Source: Odontesthes bonariensis
Lineage: Eukaryota; Chordata; Actinopteri; Atheriniformes; Atherinopsidae
Direction of reading: 5' to 3'
NCBI RefSeq assembly: GCF_027942865.1
Contig: NC_134509.1
Coordinates: 15,588,017 to 15,652,016 of the forward strand
DNA length: 64,000 nucleotides
Shown in pieces: positions 25,528-40,500 of this stretch. Below the pieces are notes generated by a model. It searched no databases. It was given only the letters and a program-made list of their open reading frames with translations, and was not told where the DNA came from. Made by a program: the position numbers and the translations under genes. Each line of letters opens with the position of its first letter. Position 1 is the first letter of the stretch.

Positions 25528-26260
25528 TGCTAAAGGAAGGACGGGACAGGTGGCGGTCACAGGTAAGGCACCTGTTCACCTCCGACGACGAGAGTGCAGC
25601 CGATGTCGGAGGAGAAAGGGGGCTCTATCTCCCCTTCAGCTGAGTTGTGGACTCTCTATAGGCACATAAGCAAAGCTTTTCTCTCCCCATTCAAAACTGT
25701 TTAGCGAACGAGCCTCGAGAGTGGGCAACAAAAGCCCGGAGAATTTGTTGGCGGTGGACCCTGCGAGGCTGGAAATGTCACCGCTTCTCCCCACAGTGAA
25801 CTACTCCGCTGCCCCGGTCCGTAACTTGATACCAGGTGGGGGGATTAATGCCGTTAAAAGCCAAGAAGAACTGTCCAGCCGGCAAGAAGGAGGGAAGCGG
25901 GTGAAGCAGAGTTCTCGTTTTACCTGTTTTCTCCCCTGCTCGGTCAAACGAGGATACAGTCACTTTAATGTCCCCGCACAGCAGTGGAAGTTGCCATTAT
26001 CACAGAGTCCACACACTTGACAGGTAGCGCGCTGGGCAAGACCAAAAACTCACAAACTGGAGGGGGATAAGTCCGTCGGCAGCTCTAGTGGAAGCAGACA
26101 AAGGACGGAGGTCTGCACGGTGCTCAGTGCGAAACTCCGTGGACTCGGTTAAATGACAACGCTGACCCAGCTGCGCTGGATTTGCTTCCTGCTCTACCCC
26201 GGTAGCCTCAGCTCGTCACCGCCATGACAGTGTAGCCCTTGAGTGAATAACGCATGCGCA
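25528..26260 (-). promoter_or_regulatory. lrba: lrba 5' UTR and CpG-rich promoter
   Basis: CpG dinucleotides are dense from about 25430 to 26260, in contrast with the AT-rich flanks. The block starts at the lrba ATG and ends with an NRF-1-type site. The transcription start cannot be fixed from sequence; a CpG-island promoter without a TATA box is likely. Confidence 0.6.
26250..26260. promoter_or_regulatory. NRF-1-type palindromic site
   Basis: ACGCATGCGCA matches the NRF-1 consensus (YGCGCAYGCGCR) closely and lies at the upstream edge of the lrba CpG island, where such sites usually sit close to the start of transcription. Confidence 0.5.
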
Positions 26261-29200
26261 ATAGAGAGCACGGTCTGCTCAGCTCGGTGGCAGGTGTGCC
26301 ACTCAGGTGGCTTTCACGGACGACACACTGGGATTCTGTAAAAATTAACTGGTACTCGATATAAATTCAGTTACTGCCACTATGACTAATCACAGGGGCA
26401 AAACATGAGCTGATTCCTTCAAGTATCCTTCATGTACATTCAACAAAACACAAAATTCCAGCTTCATTTCCCAGCTCACCTCATCAACACACCACACACG
26501 ATGCGGGCAAAACAGCATACACCGACAACAACCATTATGACCTTAACAATAAGTATAATGTACAAAAAGCTTACATTTACAACAGCGCAGATGAATTATG
26601 CATGATTGCATTGGCGTTCCCGATAAACTGCCTGGTGGGTGTGGACTGATATCTTTAATCTATATTGCATAGTTTAGATTGCGAGTCTATTTTGAAACCA
26701 AACAGCTCCATTAAACCCGGCTCCAGGTTTTCCGTGATTTAAAGAAACTAAAGATTTCAAGAAAAATGCTGCCTTTAGCACAATTTAAAGGTCAAATAAT
26801 ACTGATGGAGAGGTTCTTCAGTTTCACATTGCAAAAACACAGAGAAGCAGACTTGCCAATGTGCGTTTGGAAATCAAGCTTTCACTATGACTTTTTCTGT
26901 CATCTTGACAGGGATTTAAAGGCTTTGGTGCACAGTAACGTGCATTAGTAGTCTACATGAGTAAAATCCCAGATAGATGAACTCCAGGAAATACATTTAC
27001 TATTACTTTGTCATAAGGGAAATCCTGCAGCTTTACTCCTGTGCATCAACCTAACGTTAGTTTTAAGAATAAGTTGAGCTCATATAATCTATTGCATCAT
27101 TAAAAACATTAAAATATAATATCTAGATATAAATCACAGTCAAGTGAATACTGTACAAACCCAACATAAACAGTAACTATAGTACAAGATTCACTTTAAA
27201 CAAATAGGTCACAAATCAAGTCAAAATGATAATAATAATGATAGCGATGATAATGGTTATGTGCATTTATTGAAGTTAAGGTAAGAAAATTAGCCTTTAA
27301 CGTGTTACAGAATATTCATGCTTGTGTAAAAGATGCAAAAAAAAACTCTCGCCACATACAATGAACCAAGAATTGATATGTTTGTCTTTTATGCTCTTGA
27401 CAAATTCAAATTGTCATTTTATTCAAAAAGTTGTCAGTATTCAACCCAATATATTAATCATTCGATGAAAGCTGGACCAGAATGAAATTTCAGTATTGTT
27501 TATTCAAGGATCAGTTACTATAGAAGTCATTTCATCATAACAGCGTCCCTTGTTGCGGTAGTAAAGATACAGATACTGAACATGTTCTGACATTACAAGC
27601 CACACCAACAAACTGCATTCTGTAAACCTCTGTGGGGAGCGATGAAGTCTTACTGTGTGCAAACACAGTAGGAAGATATTATATTAGTTTAGAAGATGTT
27701 CACAAACCAAACATAAAAATCAAACATTAGAAGGCATTAACGTGTCAGAACACCAAGCACAAAAAACAGGTTAAGTCTCTTACAGAATGAAAGCAAACAG
27801 AGAAAATGTCTTTATAACTTTGTTTTTTCTGTGGCTCAGCACATAGACAGATGTCTACATCCTTAGGCACCCGAAACCAAACATTAATGCAAAGTGACAG
27901 CTCCGCTTTGCTTGCCTTTTCATATCACCTCCATCATCATAACCTATGGCACGTGAAATGTTTTCAGAGCTGCAAAGATGAGAGGGTCCACTTTCGTCTA
28001 CGCCTATAATTGCACGAGGAAAATCTGCATCAAACTCATTCTGGACCGTGATAGCAGATACTCTAAATCTGTCTTTGCCTGCTGCTAATCCTGGTGACTT
28101 CATACTTCCCCTGCAGTGTGAAAGAACTGTGAGTGTTACCACAGAGGCAGCTGGCGTCACTGTTCCCTCTGACCTCCCAATGAAGTGTGGCTGTGCCCTC
28201 AGAGATCCTGGGAGTCATGGAAGCCAGCAGCACCACCCTTGAGGCGCATCTCTTGTCTCCAATGTAATGACCTGAAATCAGCAGACTTGCTTACTGAACC
28301 CGAAGGTAGATTTTCGGAAGAAAAACATTGAAAACTTTCACTGAACTGAACTAAATGAAAACTGCACCAAGTCGGCTCGCCCACATGGCAAAATACATGC
28401 AAAGAGAATAAGATCATGACATTCAGTGGTACCATAATAATCCCATTCTGCCAGCCTGTTGGAAACCTTTTAGAAATGACCTGATGAGAGCATAATTCCT
28501 AAAAATAATTTGAGTCAAAAACAATTGAACCAGTGAGTTTTTGTTGAGAGTTCAGATTGTCAAATATAAGCTTGAAATATTCATTTTAAATACACTTAGA
28601 GCAGGGGAAAAGTGCATTAATATTCAGTCCTTCATTAATTTCCCATGCCTGCTTCATGGGTCAGGAGGCAGGGTACATCCTGGACAAGTCAGGACTCCAT
28701 CATAGGACCAACACAGATGCATACAACAATGCACGCTCACATTCGATCATCGATCAATTTAGAATTCTAACAAGCATGTTTTTCCTGACACAGAGAGGAA
28801 GCTGAAGCCGAAGTGCCCAGAGAGAACCCACAAACACCTGGGGAGAACATGCAAACTCCACACAGAAAGAACCAAGACACAGACCAGAGATTCAGACCAG
28901 GAAGCTTCATAGTGCAAACCACCACAACACCGTGGGGCCTCAGTGCAGTAAGAAGTCAAAGGAAATTTCCAAACCCGTTAAACTTATCATTAAAGTCAGA
29001 AATGTAACCATACTGCATGTACAGACAGTGTGGTGCGTGATGTAGATTAAATAAGAACTTCACTGCAAATGTAAATGAGTTTAAGAACAATAAAATACTG
29101 CAGATAGAACAACTGTATTGAAACACAGTCTTGTGCCTTTGAATGTTATTTGTGAGGTTTTCAAACATTCACAGATGAAAATGGCTCAAGTTTAATTTGC

Positions 29201-30320
29201 ACCAGCAGTTGTATAAAAAGACCAAGAACATTTTTGTGACACTTTCTGTCTCCATTTTCCAAATAGCCTCGCATGCAATACGACACAGGAGTAATACGAC
29301 AAAAGAAACATCACTTAACTCACTGGTGTTTATATTATTTGTATTATTTTGTCAATCGCCGTCATATCAGTGAAGGCATCTCAACAGCTCTACAAATCTC
29401 TGTATATCATATGCAATGAACCTTCAGTTCATTTAACAGCACACAGCATAAACTGGAACAGTGTAACCCTCAGGAAGCCATCAATTATAGGACTGTTTTT
29501 TTTTTTAATCAAACTGTATTTACTTTCAGAGAATAAGCTGGCAACAAAGAGTATTTAACCCGACAGTGTGGGTGGAGGCAGGCTACACACCTGCATGACC
29601 TGTTAACAGAGAAAGACTAGTTATTCCTGTTCAGAGTTCAGGAAAGTTCGCTTTTCAATAAATCAAGGAATTACACACAGTGTACGTAGTGCACATTATA
29701 TACATTTTGTAAGTAATTATGGTAAAACTTTACTGTTCTTAAGGAGATTATATCTATTGATTTTGAAACATAATAATCTCAGATTAGACAGAATTAGCGA
29801 GGAAATTATTTTCATATATATTCATACATTTTTCATACCTATTTTGCTTACATTTCTCACTGTAGACATTTAGATTAAAATTTTTTTTTTTTTTTTTTGC
29901 TCTGTGGCATTCAAGCAAAGCTGCATGGATTTGAAGTTATCAATATTATATAGGTATATATACTGATTACCCATACTCAGATTTACTTTAAGTCAATGCA
30001 GCAAAGTCTGTTGTGTTCAGTGGTAAATAAGTTCGTAAAGTCAATTTATTGATTTGACGGGATTTGGAACGCTTGTGGTTTTGTTTTAACTGGTTTTCAA
30101 ATTTCAATTTCAATCAATGGAAATATCAACAAAACGGTGATAAGATTTCATATCAGTTTGACTATGTACCTCGTATTCAGTATTGATTTCACAACTGTTT
30201 ATTTCTTTGCTAATAAAGTGTAACAGCACTGAATCTAAACAAAACATTTTTATACATGGAGCTCACGTTAGGTGTGATTTAGTCTTTCCCCAGCAGAGGG
30301 TGCCAAAAAACAAACATTTA
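26261..30320. other. Intergenic spacer between lrba and rps3a
   Basis: This is a 4 kb AT-rich spacer between two divergent genes. It holds one degraded SINE-like copy (about 28645-28925) and a T-run at 29880. Open frames of about 100 codons near 27855-28160 resemble no protein I know. Confidence 0.7.
28645..28925. mobile_element. Degraded SINE-like teleost repeat
   Basis: Blocks such as AGGCAGGGTACATCCTGGAC, a diverged GTCAGGACTCCATCATAGGA, ACAAGCATGTTTTTCCTGAC and GGGGAGAACATGCAAACTCC occur in the same order as in the better-preserved copy at 45491-45851. It is heavily mutated and its ends are approximate. Confidence 0.65.
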
Positions 30321-30418
30321 GAAGGACCCGCGAGATAATAAAATCTCACGGCTTCCGTGGGTCTCTTTTAGTATCGCGAGATGCCCTATTTCCTCCTCTT
30401 TCACTCCCTGTAGCCAAC
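30321..30418 (+). promoter_or_regulatory. rps3a: rps3a core promoter and TOP leader
   Basis: TATCGCGAGA at 30372-30381 is one base from the TCTCGCGAGA element found in many ribosomal-protein and housekeeping promoters, and a second CCCGCGAGA lies at 30327-30335. GGCTTCCG near 30349 carries an ETS-type core on the opposite strand. The pyrimidine tract TTTCCTCCTCTTTCACTCCC just before the ATG fits the 5' TOP leader of ribosomal-protein mRNAs, which are controlled by mTOR signalling. The start site is inferred to lie within or just before this tract. Confidence 0.7.
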
Positions 30419-33725
<3,307 letters not shown>

Positions 33726-33743
33726 AATCATCCCTACAGATAA

Positions 33744-33749
33744 AATAAA
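33744..33749 (+). terminator. rps3a: rps3a polyadenylation signal
   Basis: AATAAA lies 19 bases after the stop codon. Ribosomal-protein mRNAs typically have such very short 3' UTRs, so the mRNA probably ends near 33765-33775. Confidence 0.85.
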
Positions 33750-33775
33750 AAAATGTAAATTACCACCAAACTGTA

Positions 33776-34251
33776 TTTGTCTTAACTTTGTCAGTAATGG
33801 AACTGAGTTTTGTACCAGTACTGTGGGTGGACAAAATGGCAGCTTTTACAAACAAATAGTTTAGCAGCAACTTAAAAAAGCTCACGTGATCGATCTGACA
33901 GGACATGAGACCTGTAATTCAAAGTTATAATTATATAAGTCACTTATTTACGGAGTGTTGAAATTTGTCTTGGTACGACCCATTACTGACTACAGTTCTA
34001 GATACATGCAACCCCTCATCTTGCAGAAAATTGCTTCATGCTGAAGGAAAACTGATTTGTTGGATTTTTGGGAACATTGTAGTAAAACTAATTGGTTGTT
34101 GGCTGGTATTTTGACTTTGATTTAAAACATAACCAGATCTTCAAACGATAGACATTGAGTGTCACTTAAAACCCTGTTGAAGACAAATGAACAGTAGGTG
34201 GTGCAATTGTACAGGTGAAGGATCCAGAATGAATGAACAAACTCAACCATC
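33776..34251. other. Spacer between convergent rps3a and sh3d19
   Basis: About 480 bp of AT-rich sequence between the two polyadenylation sites. Nothing recognisable is seen. Confidence 0.7.
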
Positions 34252-34257
34252 TTTATT
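34252..34257 (-). terminator. sh3d19: sh3d19 polyadenylation signal
   Basis: TTTATT on the plus strand is AATAAA on the minus strand, 143 bases downstream of the sh3d19 stop codon. It is the first such signal after the gene. Confidence 0.75.
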
Positions 34258-34399
34258 AATAACTCTTAACAAATTACTCGGTAAACAAAAGATAATGCAT
34301 TACTTGGAAATAAAATACTGCAGTTAACTTCAAAGTTGTCAGACTTGGACTGTTAAAAAAACATCTCTAAATATCAGTTCAGGTATTCCAACCGTCTCA

Positions 34400-34507
34400 T
34401 TACAGTAGTTGCACGTAGTTTTTAGGGACCAGAGCTCGTTTTCCCCTCAAATCCCCCAAAAACCATTCATCATCAATGGACTCCAGATTGGTTACTGTGT
34501 CCCCAAC
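34400..34507 (-). CDS. sh3d19: sh3d19 coding exon 21 (SH3-5, second half, stop)
   Basis: The exon reads VGDTVTNLESIDDEWFLGDL then RGKRALVPKNYVQLL and the stop TAA (34402-34400). The human protein ends similarly with FPKNYIQFLQIS. Confidence 0.93.
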   Translation of the reverse strand, partial: VGDTVTNLESIDDEWFLGDLRGKRALVPKNYVQLL

Positions 34508-37500
34508 CTATGAAAGGAAAATGGGAGAGATCATTAGGTTATTTCGGTTCAGGCTTTTGATTGCAAATTTGTGAAGGCATTTGACACAGAAGTTATGACC
34601 AACCTGCAATGAGAGCTCCTCGTCACAGTCTGATGTGAAGTCAAACAGAGCCCTGGCTCTTGTGCCTCCTGCACCTTCATTGTGTTGGTTATCAGATGTC
34701 TGCTGCACTGTTGGAGGCATTCACAGAAAGTCTCGATCACTTCAATTTGAAAATTAAGTTAACAATTCAGCTGAGCAAATTTATAAATTATTTTCCTGAC
34801 AGATCCCATAGAGAATGGGGGAAATCTTTTTTTATTTTATTTTTCAAATGCAATGTTGTACAATAAGACTGATGCTTCATCTATGAATAATAATAAAAAC
34901 AAACTAAATACTATTTCACAACGAATCAATAAGGCCACACAGTGAAATCTTTGTACCTGTTGTGGCCTCAACAAAAGACATAGGGAACATGCCCTCTCTG
35001 CCATTGAGCCGGCCAAAGCTCCACTCCTCACTTAAATGCCGGGTGATGAGGATACAGTCACCCTGTTGAAAGGAAAGGTCATCCACCGTCTTTGCAGCGT
35101 AGTCATACAGCGCCACCACCCACTCCACACTGGACTCGGGCGCCTACAGAGGGAAGGAGGAGTCATAGATGAGAATAGAAAACTTTATGTAGCCTACTGG
35201 GTCAGCTACAAAACCAGCATCATCTTTGTTGGGGTTTGAGTTTATATAAATATTAGCTACCTGAGCAGGTTTGGTGACCACAGATTGTTTGCTGGGAGCT
35301 GCAGCAGCCATACCTGTGGAAAAAACATAGCAAGCAATAGCATTTTACTCTTAAGAGCTTACAAAAATTGTAGGCTTATTCCAATGTGTTCAGTCTTATG
35401 CCCTGTATAAAGTATACGCTTGTTTGTAGGACAGCTGTATAGATGATCCATTTGGTATTAATGTTTATAGTATTCAGTATTTATTCACTTCACTTGGACT
35501 ATAAACTTTGGATAATTCAACTTTTAAAACTGATATGGAAGAACAATCTAACCTGATACAAATTATGGGGAAATCATAGCAAAATTATGGGTTCATTTTT
35601 ATGCTAAGTCTGTAAGCACTCGTAGGTTTTATTTTTTGGATAAAACCTAAAAGAAAATAAATAAAAATGTCAAATTAAAAGAAAACAACAGAAAAAGTAG
35701 GAGGCGAGGGGGTTAGTGGGATGGGACAGCATGCCATAACCCATGTCCTACAACCTGCCTTCATTAAATCCTCCCTATGGACTGAACTAAACAAATCTTT
35801 GATGAAACAAAAGCAGAGGCACAAATTCCTGACATGCCACAAAGAGAGAGGCCAGCCGGCCACACGGGAATAGGATAGACTATAAGGCTTTATAGTCACA
35901 ACAGTTTGTTTGATAGTTAAAAAAAATCAACTAAAAAAAAAAAAACAAGCGCATAAATTGTGACATGTACTCAAGGTCGTCTCACCTGGCAGTGCTATCC
36001 TGTTTGACTGCTGCTGACATGGGGGCAGAGGCAGATCTTCAATGACCTCCACAAAGTTAAGGGGGAAGATGCCGATGGAGATTCCGTTCTGTCCCTGCGC
36101 CCAGTCATCTCCCACGTATTCCTTCAGTTGGATCACTTCTCCCTCAGAGAAAGACAGCTCATCACTGTGCTCCCCCTCAAAGTCGAACCTAGCCACACAC
36201 CTCGGACCACTTAAACAGATATTTGAAAACATCAGGTTAAGCTCATCGGGTTTGGTTTGTGAAGGTCAAAAGTAACGATCCGAATGCCTCTTAAGAGCAA
36301 TACCTGACTGGTGCCGATTTTGGTCTGGCTTTTCTTTCAGGGAGGGGTTTGGGTGAATTTGACTACGTTGGAAAGGAATTTGCCATTAATTTTCTTTATT
36401 ATTTTCTTATTCGAGCGATGTGTTCAGTAAAGAGATAACTGGTTCATTAAAACTGACCAAGACTTTGACGAAGTTGATCGGAAAGAACCCAGTAGAGCCC
36501 CTGCAGGTGCCTCTGTACCACTGGCTGTCCACCTTCTCCACTTCTGTTGCAACATCTCCTGCTCTGAGACCCAGCTCTCCTGGACCCTCTGTGAGAAGAG
36601 CAAACATTTTTCAGTGAAACTACAACAAGAGCTGTTTGAGACTGCATACCTCCTCTCAGGCTGAGTAAAAAAAATATTTCCAATGCACAAATCCTTTGAC
36701 CTAGACTGAAATCAAAAGTGAATCATTTAGGCCAGCCATTTGGCTCGGCACGATGGATGCATTACCTTGGATGAAGTCACACACAGCCTGCACCTTCAGC
36801 CCATTACCGTTTCCACCTGAAGAAGCTGGAGCAGTTTCCACCTAGAAGCGAATAAATGTTGATTGTATTGGAGCTGACTGAGCACAGTAGCAAGTAGGGC
36901 TCAAGTAGCAAAGGTTTCCTAAAAGATAAACTATCATTTACCTGTGGTGGAGGCGAGTATGATCCAAGAGGAGTTATGATCTTCATACGAGACTTATGGA
37001 CTCTGCCTCTGATTTCTCCAACTTGACACTCAAATTCGTTTTGGTCGATCTTTTCCAGAAGCAGAAGCACTGCGCTTTTCTGCAGAAAAGGCCGAAGAAA
37101 ACAATAGATTCAGCTCCTCAAGAGGGGCCGCACTGATGCGTTGGTCTGTAGGGTATTATGTGGTGCAATTCATTTTTATGTAGGAGCAATGCGTTTCTCA
37201 CCTGAAATGATAGTTCTCCTGTATTGCTCCCATTGTAGTCAACGGCTGCAATGCCATGAGGGAGTTGAAGCTGATGGAAGAGAACAATTTCAAACAGATG
37301 CACGTGATGTTGTATTAGAATCATAGTTTGGGCACTCAGGTGTGTGGTGGGATCCCTCTCACTGTGTATTTGTTGTAGAGACGGTGGCCCGGGCTGGGCC
37401 TCGGAGGCAACACAAGTCCTCTCCTTTGGGACTTCTGTTCCTGGGGTTTGGGGGAAGGCTGCCGTGAGGCTGCCTGAGATCGACCCGCGGACTCTCCTGG

Positions 37501-40500
37501 TGGGGGAGGTCTTCCGGGGCCTGTCTTGGCAGGAGGAGGACGAGGGGGGAGGGTTTTGTTCACACTGGGCTTCCTGAAATACAAACCCATTGGTGATTTA
37601 AGTGAGACACTATCTATACAAAAATTAACCACAAAATGAAAATTTTAATTTCCACGATCGTCTTACCGAGGTGGTAATGATGGCTCCGGCCCGGTGCTGA
37701 ACCAGTTCTGCAAAAGAATCCCATTGTGTGTTTTTTATTAGCACAACAAACAAAAAAAGACGCATGGCAACAGTGTGGCACTGAAACCATAGGAACCACG
37801 TGACAACACATTGCATTCACAGGCAGTGAGTTCATGAGGCTACAACGGTCTCTTTGTTTGTGCAAAGCAGAGGAGATGAAGCAGGTAAGCTGCTCAGTAA
37901 CAAGGGAAGATAAATCTGATGGAGAATGTGCCATTTCAGAAGCAGTGCCACCCTGAATTCTTCACCCCCAGGTGGACTCTTAGGAGTTCATTTTATTGAG
38001 TTTCATTTCTTTTGAAGTCTTTTTTGGTCTTTAAGAATATGTTAACAGTTTTTGCGGGCGTAGTTGATTTGAGGTTTGTGGCTGCACTGTAATGCAAATC
38101 TTACCTGAAAGGGGACTGGAGGTGTCGAGCTTTCTTTGGGGTTCGCTGAGGAGTTTAAAGAGCCTATGGGCTTCTGAACCGGGAGAGGGGGAGGACTGTC
38201 CTGAAAATGATCTGACATTGAGAAGAGTTTAATCTTTACCAAAAAGTACTGTAAACTCGTGTTCCTTTATAATGTATCTCTATATAGTTAGAATGAGTGT
38301 GTGGACAAATACCAATGTTTTAAGGATTCCTTAACTCACCTAAACCAGTTTTGCTCGGGACCCTGATGGTGGTTGGTCTTCTTGTGACACTTTGTCTGGT
38401 AAAAGAGGTTCCACTGCTGTCCACATTATATTGAGTTCTGACTGCAATGTTATCTGAACAAAGGGAACAAATTGGCCACGGCGTAATTATGTAGCATCAG
38501 CCAGAATTCAAAGGTCTGGAGTTGTTTAATGGCAAAAAGTTTAGCAATAGAGAACCTCATTTTAACATCATCATAGTTTCAGCTGAATCTATGGCAGGAA
38601 GCTTCCCATAACTGATTGGACAATGTTTTTTTTTTTTTTTTTTTAAGATAATGTTTAAGAATGGCTGCATCAGAGTCTTGATCTTAATCCAATAAAGATG
38701 TTATGGAGGGACCCGAAGTGAGCAATTAGGCTGTAGTTCCTTCAAACTGATGTTCAGGACTGATCAACAGCAAGTGGAAAGATTTAGCCACAGATATTAC
38801 ATCACACCAGACTTAAAGCAAAAGCTCTCAATCTTTTAGCATACTTGGTATCGTTTTACTTGATAAATAAATGACCAAGAGGAAAATTTGTTAATAAGGT
38901 CCTTTAGAGTTGTTAAAAAATCCAGTTATGTTTTTGTTATCCAGAGGACTTGAACTCGCCTCAGAATAAATCAACTGACAATGTTAGCTAATTAGCCATT
39001 AAAGAACTTGTAAGATATTTTGGTAAATATACCTCCGAATCGCAGGAGATCATGGTTGCTTGGTAAAACAAAGATCATGTATAACTTATAATAAAATCCA
39101 ACTTACTTGATGGACTGTCCTCAAACTTATTTTCTCTGAACATGGAGGCTGAGTTGTGGTTGTTTATATTCAGGTTGGGTTTGAGTGGCTCTTTGGAAGG
39201 CTTCACTGGAGGTGCAGGTGGAATCGGTGACGGTTCCTCTTCATGAATGGCGTTGGCTCTGGTCAGCACCGAAGGATGTGATCGAGGTGGGAGAGCCCCC
39301 TTGCTGTGTAAAGTCTCCAGCTCCTCCCTTACAGAATACCCCACAGGTTTTTTAGGGGGCTGAGGTCGAGGGGCTGGCGTGGGGTTTTGAGTGGTTGGTA
39401 TGTTTTGATTGTTGTCATCATTTCGTTTGGGTTTAAAAGCTACAGAAGGTTTAGAAGCAACTGGGGGTTTGGTGGTGGCTTTTCTGGGTAAAGGTTCCGG
39501 TTTGGCTGATTCCAATCCATCTCCCTCTTCGCTGCCAGCCTGGCTCTCAAAAGCCTGGATCCTGGCACGGATATTCCGTTGATTGTGGTTGGTGCTCATC
39601 TCGCCAACAGCATTTTCACCCTGGAAGCTCTCGTCTGATTGCTCAGCTATATCACTACTCTCCTCACACTCGATAGCTCCACTAAAGACCTCCAGTAATT
39701 CCTTTAGATACTTATTTGTGGAAATCTCTTGGAAATCAGACTCAGTATTCTCACAGTCTTCACTGAGTTTGACCAAAGTTTGAACTTTGCCCTCCTCTTC
39801 TTTTGTCTGCTTGTGTGTTTTTGTACGTGGACGTGGAATGGGTCGTTGACCGTGTTGCGAGTTTGAAGATGTAGTTTCGATGGGAACAACAGTGACAGAA
39901 TGATGATTTGTTGGAATATCCCAGTATACAGTGACAGATCTGGTGCAGGTGTGATATTGCTCTACGTCAGATTTAGCGTCACTCTGGTGCTCGGTGCTTG
40001 TTAATGCCGATGTGTTTTTTGCAACCTCACCGCCTCTATCAGTTGAAGGTTTTATGACCTTTGCTTTTGGAAGTGAGGGTCTTGGTGGTTTTTGTGGCTT
40101 TTTACCTGGAGACAGACAGAATCAGAGCGTGTAGAGCCAAAAACACCCATAAATGCCCATCAGTTTTTGACAAAAGATCCCTCACCAGCAGGTTTCCTCT
40201 CAGCTGGAACTGGACTTGCACTGCTTTGTGAGGCGGTGTTTTCCCCAACTGACTCAGTCTGTGTGGCACTTGAAGCGGTGCAGGTGGTACGACGGGGGGC
40301 TGCAGTGGGTTTAACAATATGTACCTCCTGGGTCTTCTCTTTGATCACCTGGTCATAGGATGGTGGAGGCTGAGTCATGAAAGAGAGAGATGTTCACACA
40401 CGCACACATACGATTTTGCCATGCACTACAGTATTTTCACTTATTGTGCCTGATGAGTGTGATGTAACAGGTGACATATCACACATCGAGCCACAATTTG

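Noticed and set aside
25558..25560. Earlier lrba start at 25560
   Set aside because: The codon there is GTG; the first in-frame ATG is at 25527 and has good context.
39774..39776. Internal start of sh3d19 exon 7 at 39776
   Set aside because: That codon is TTG, and the frame is open and proline-rich further upstream to a good acceptor at 40105, so it is not a start.
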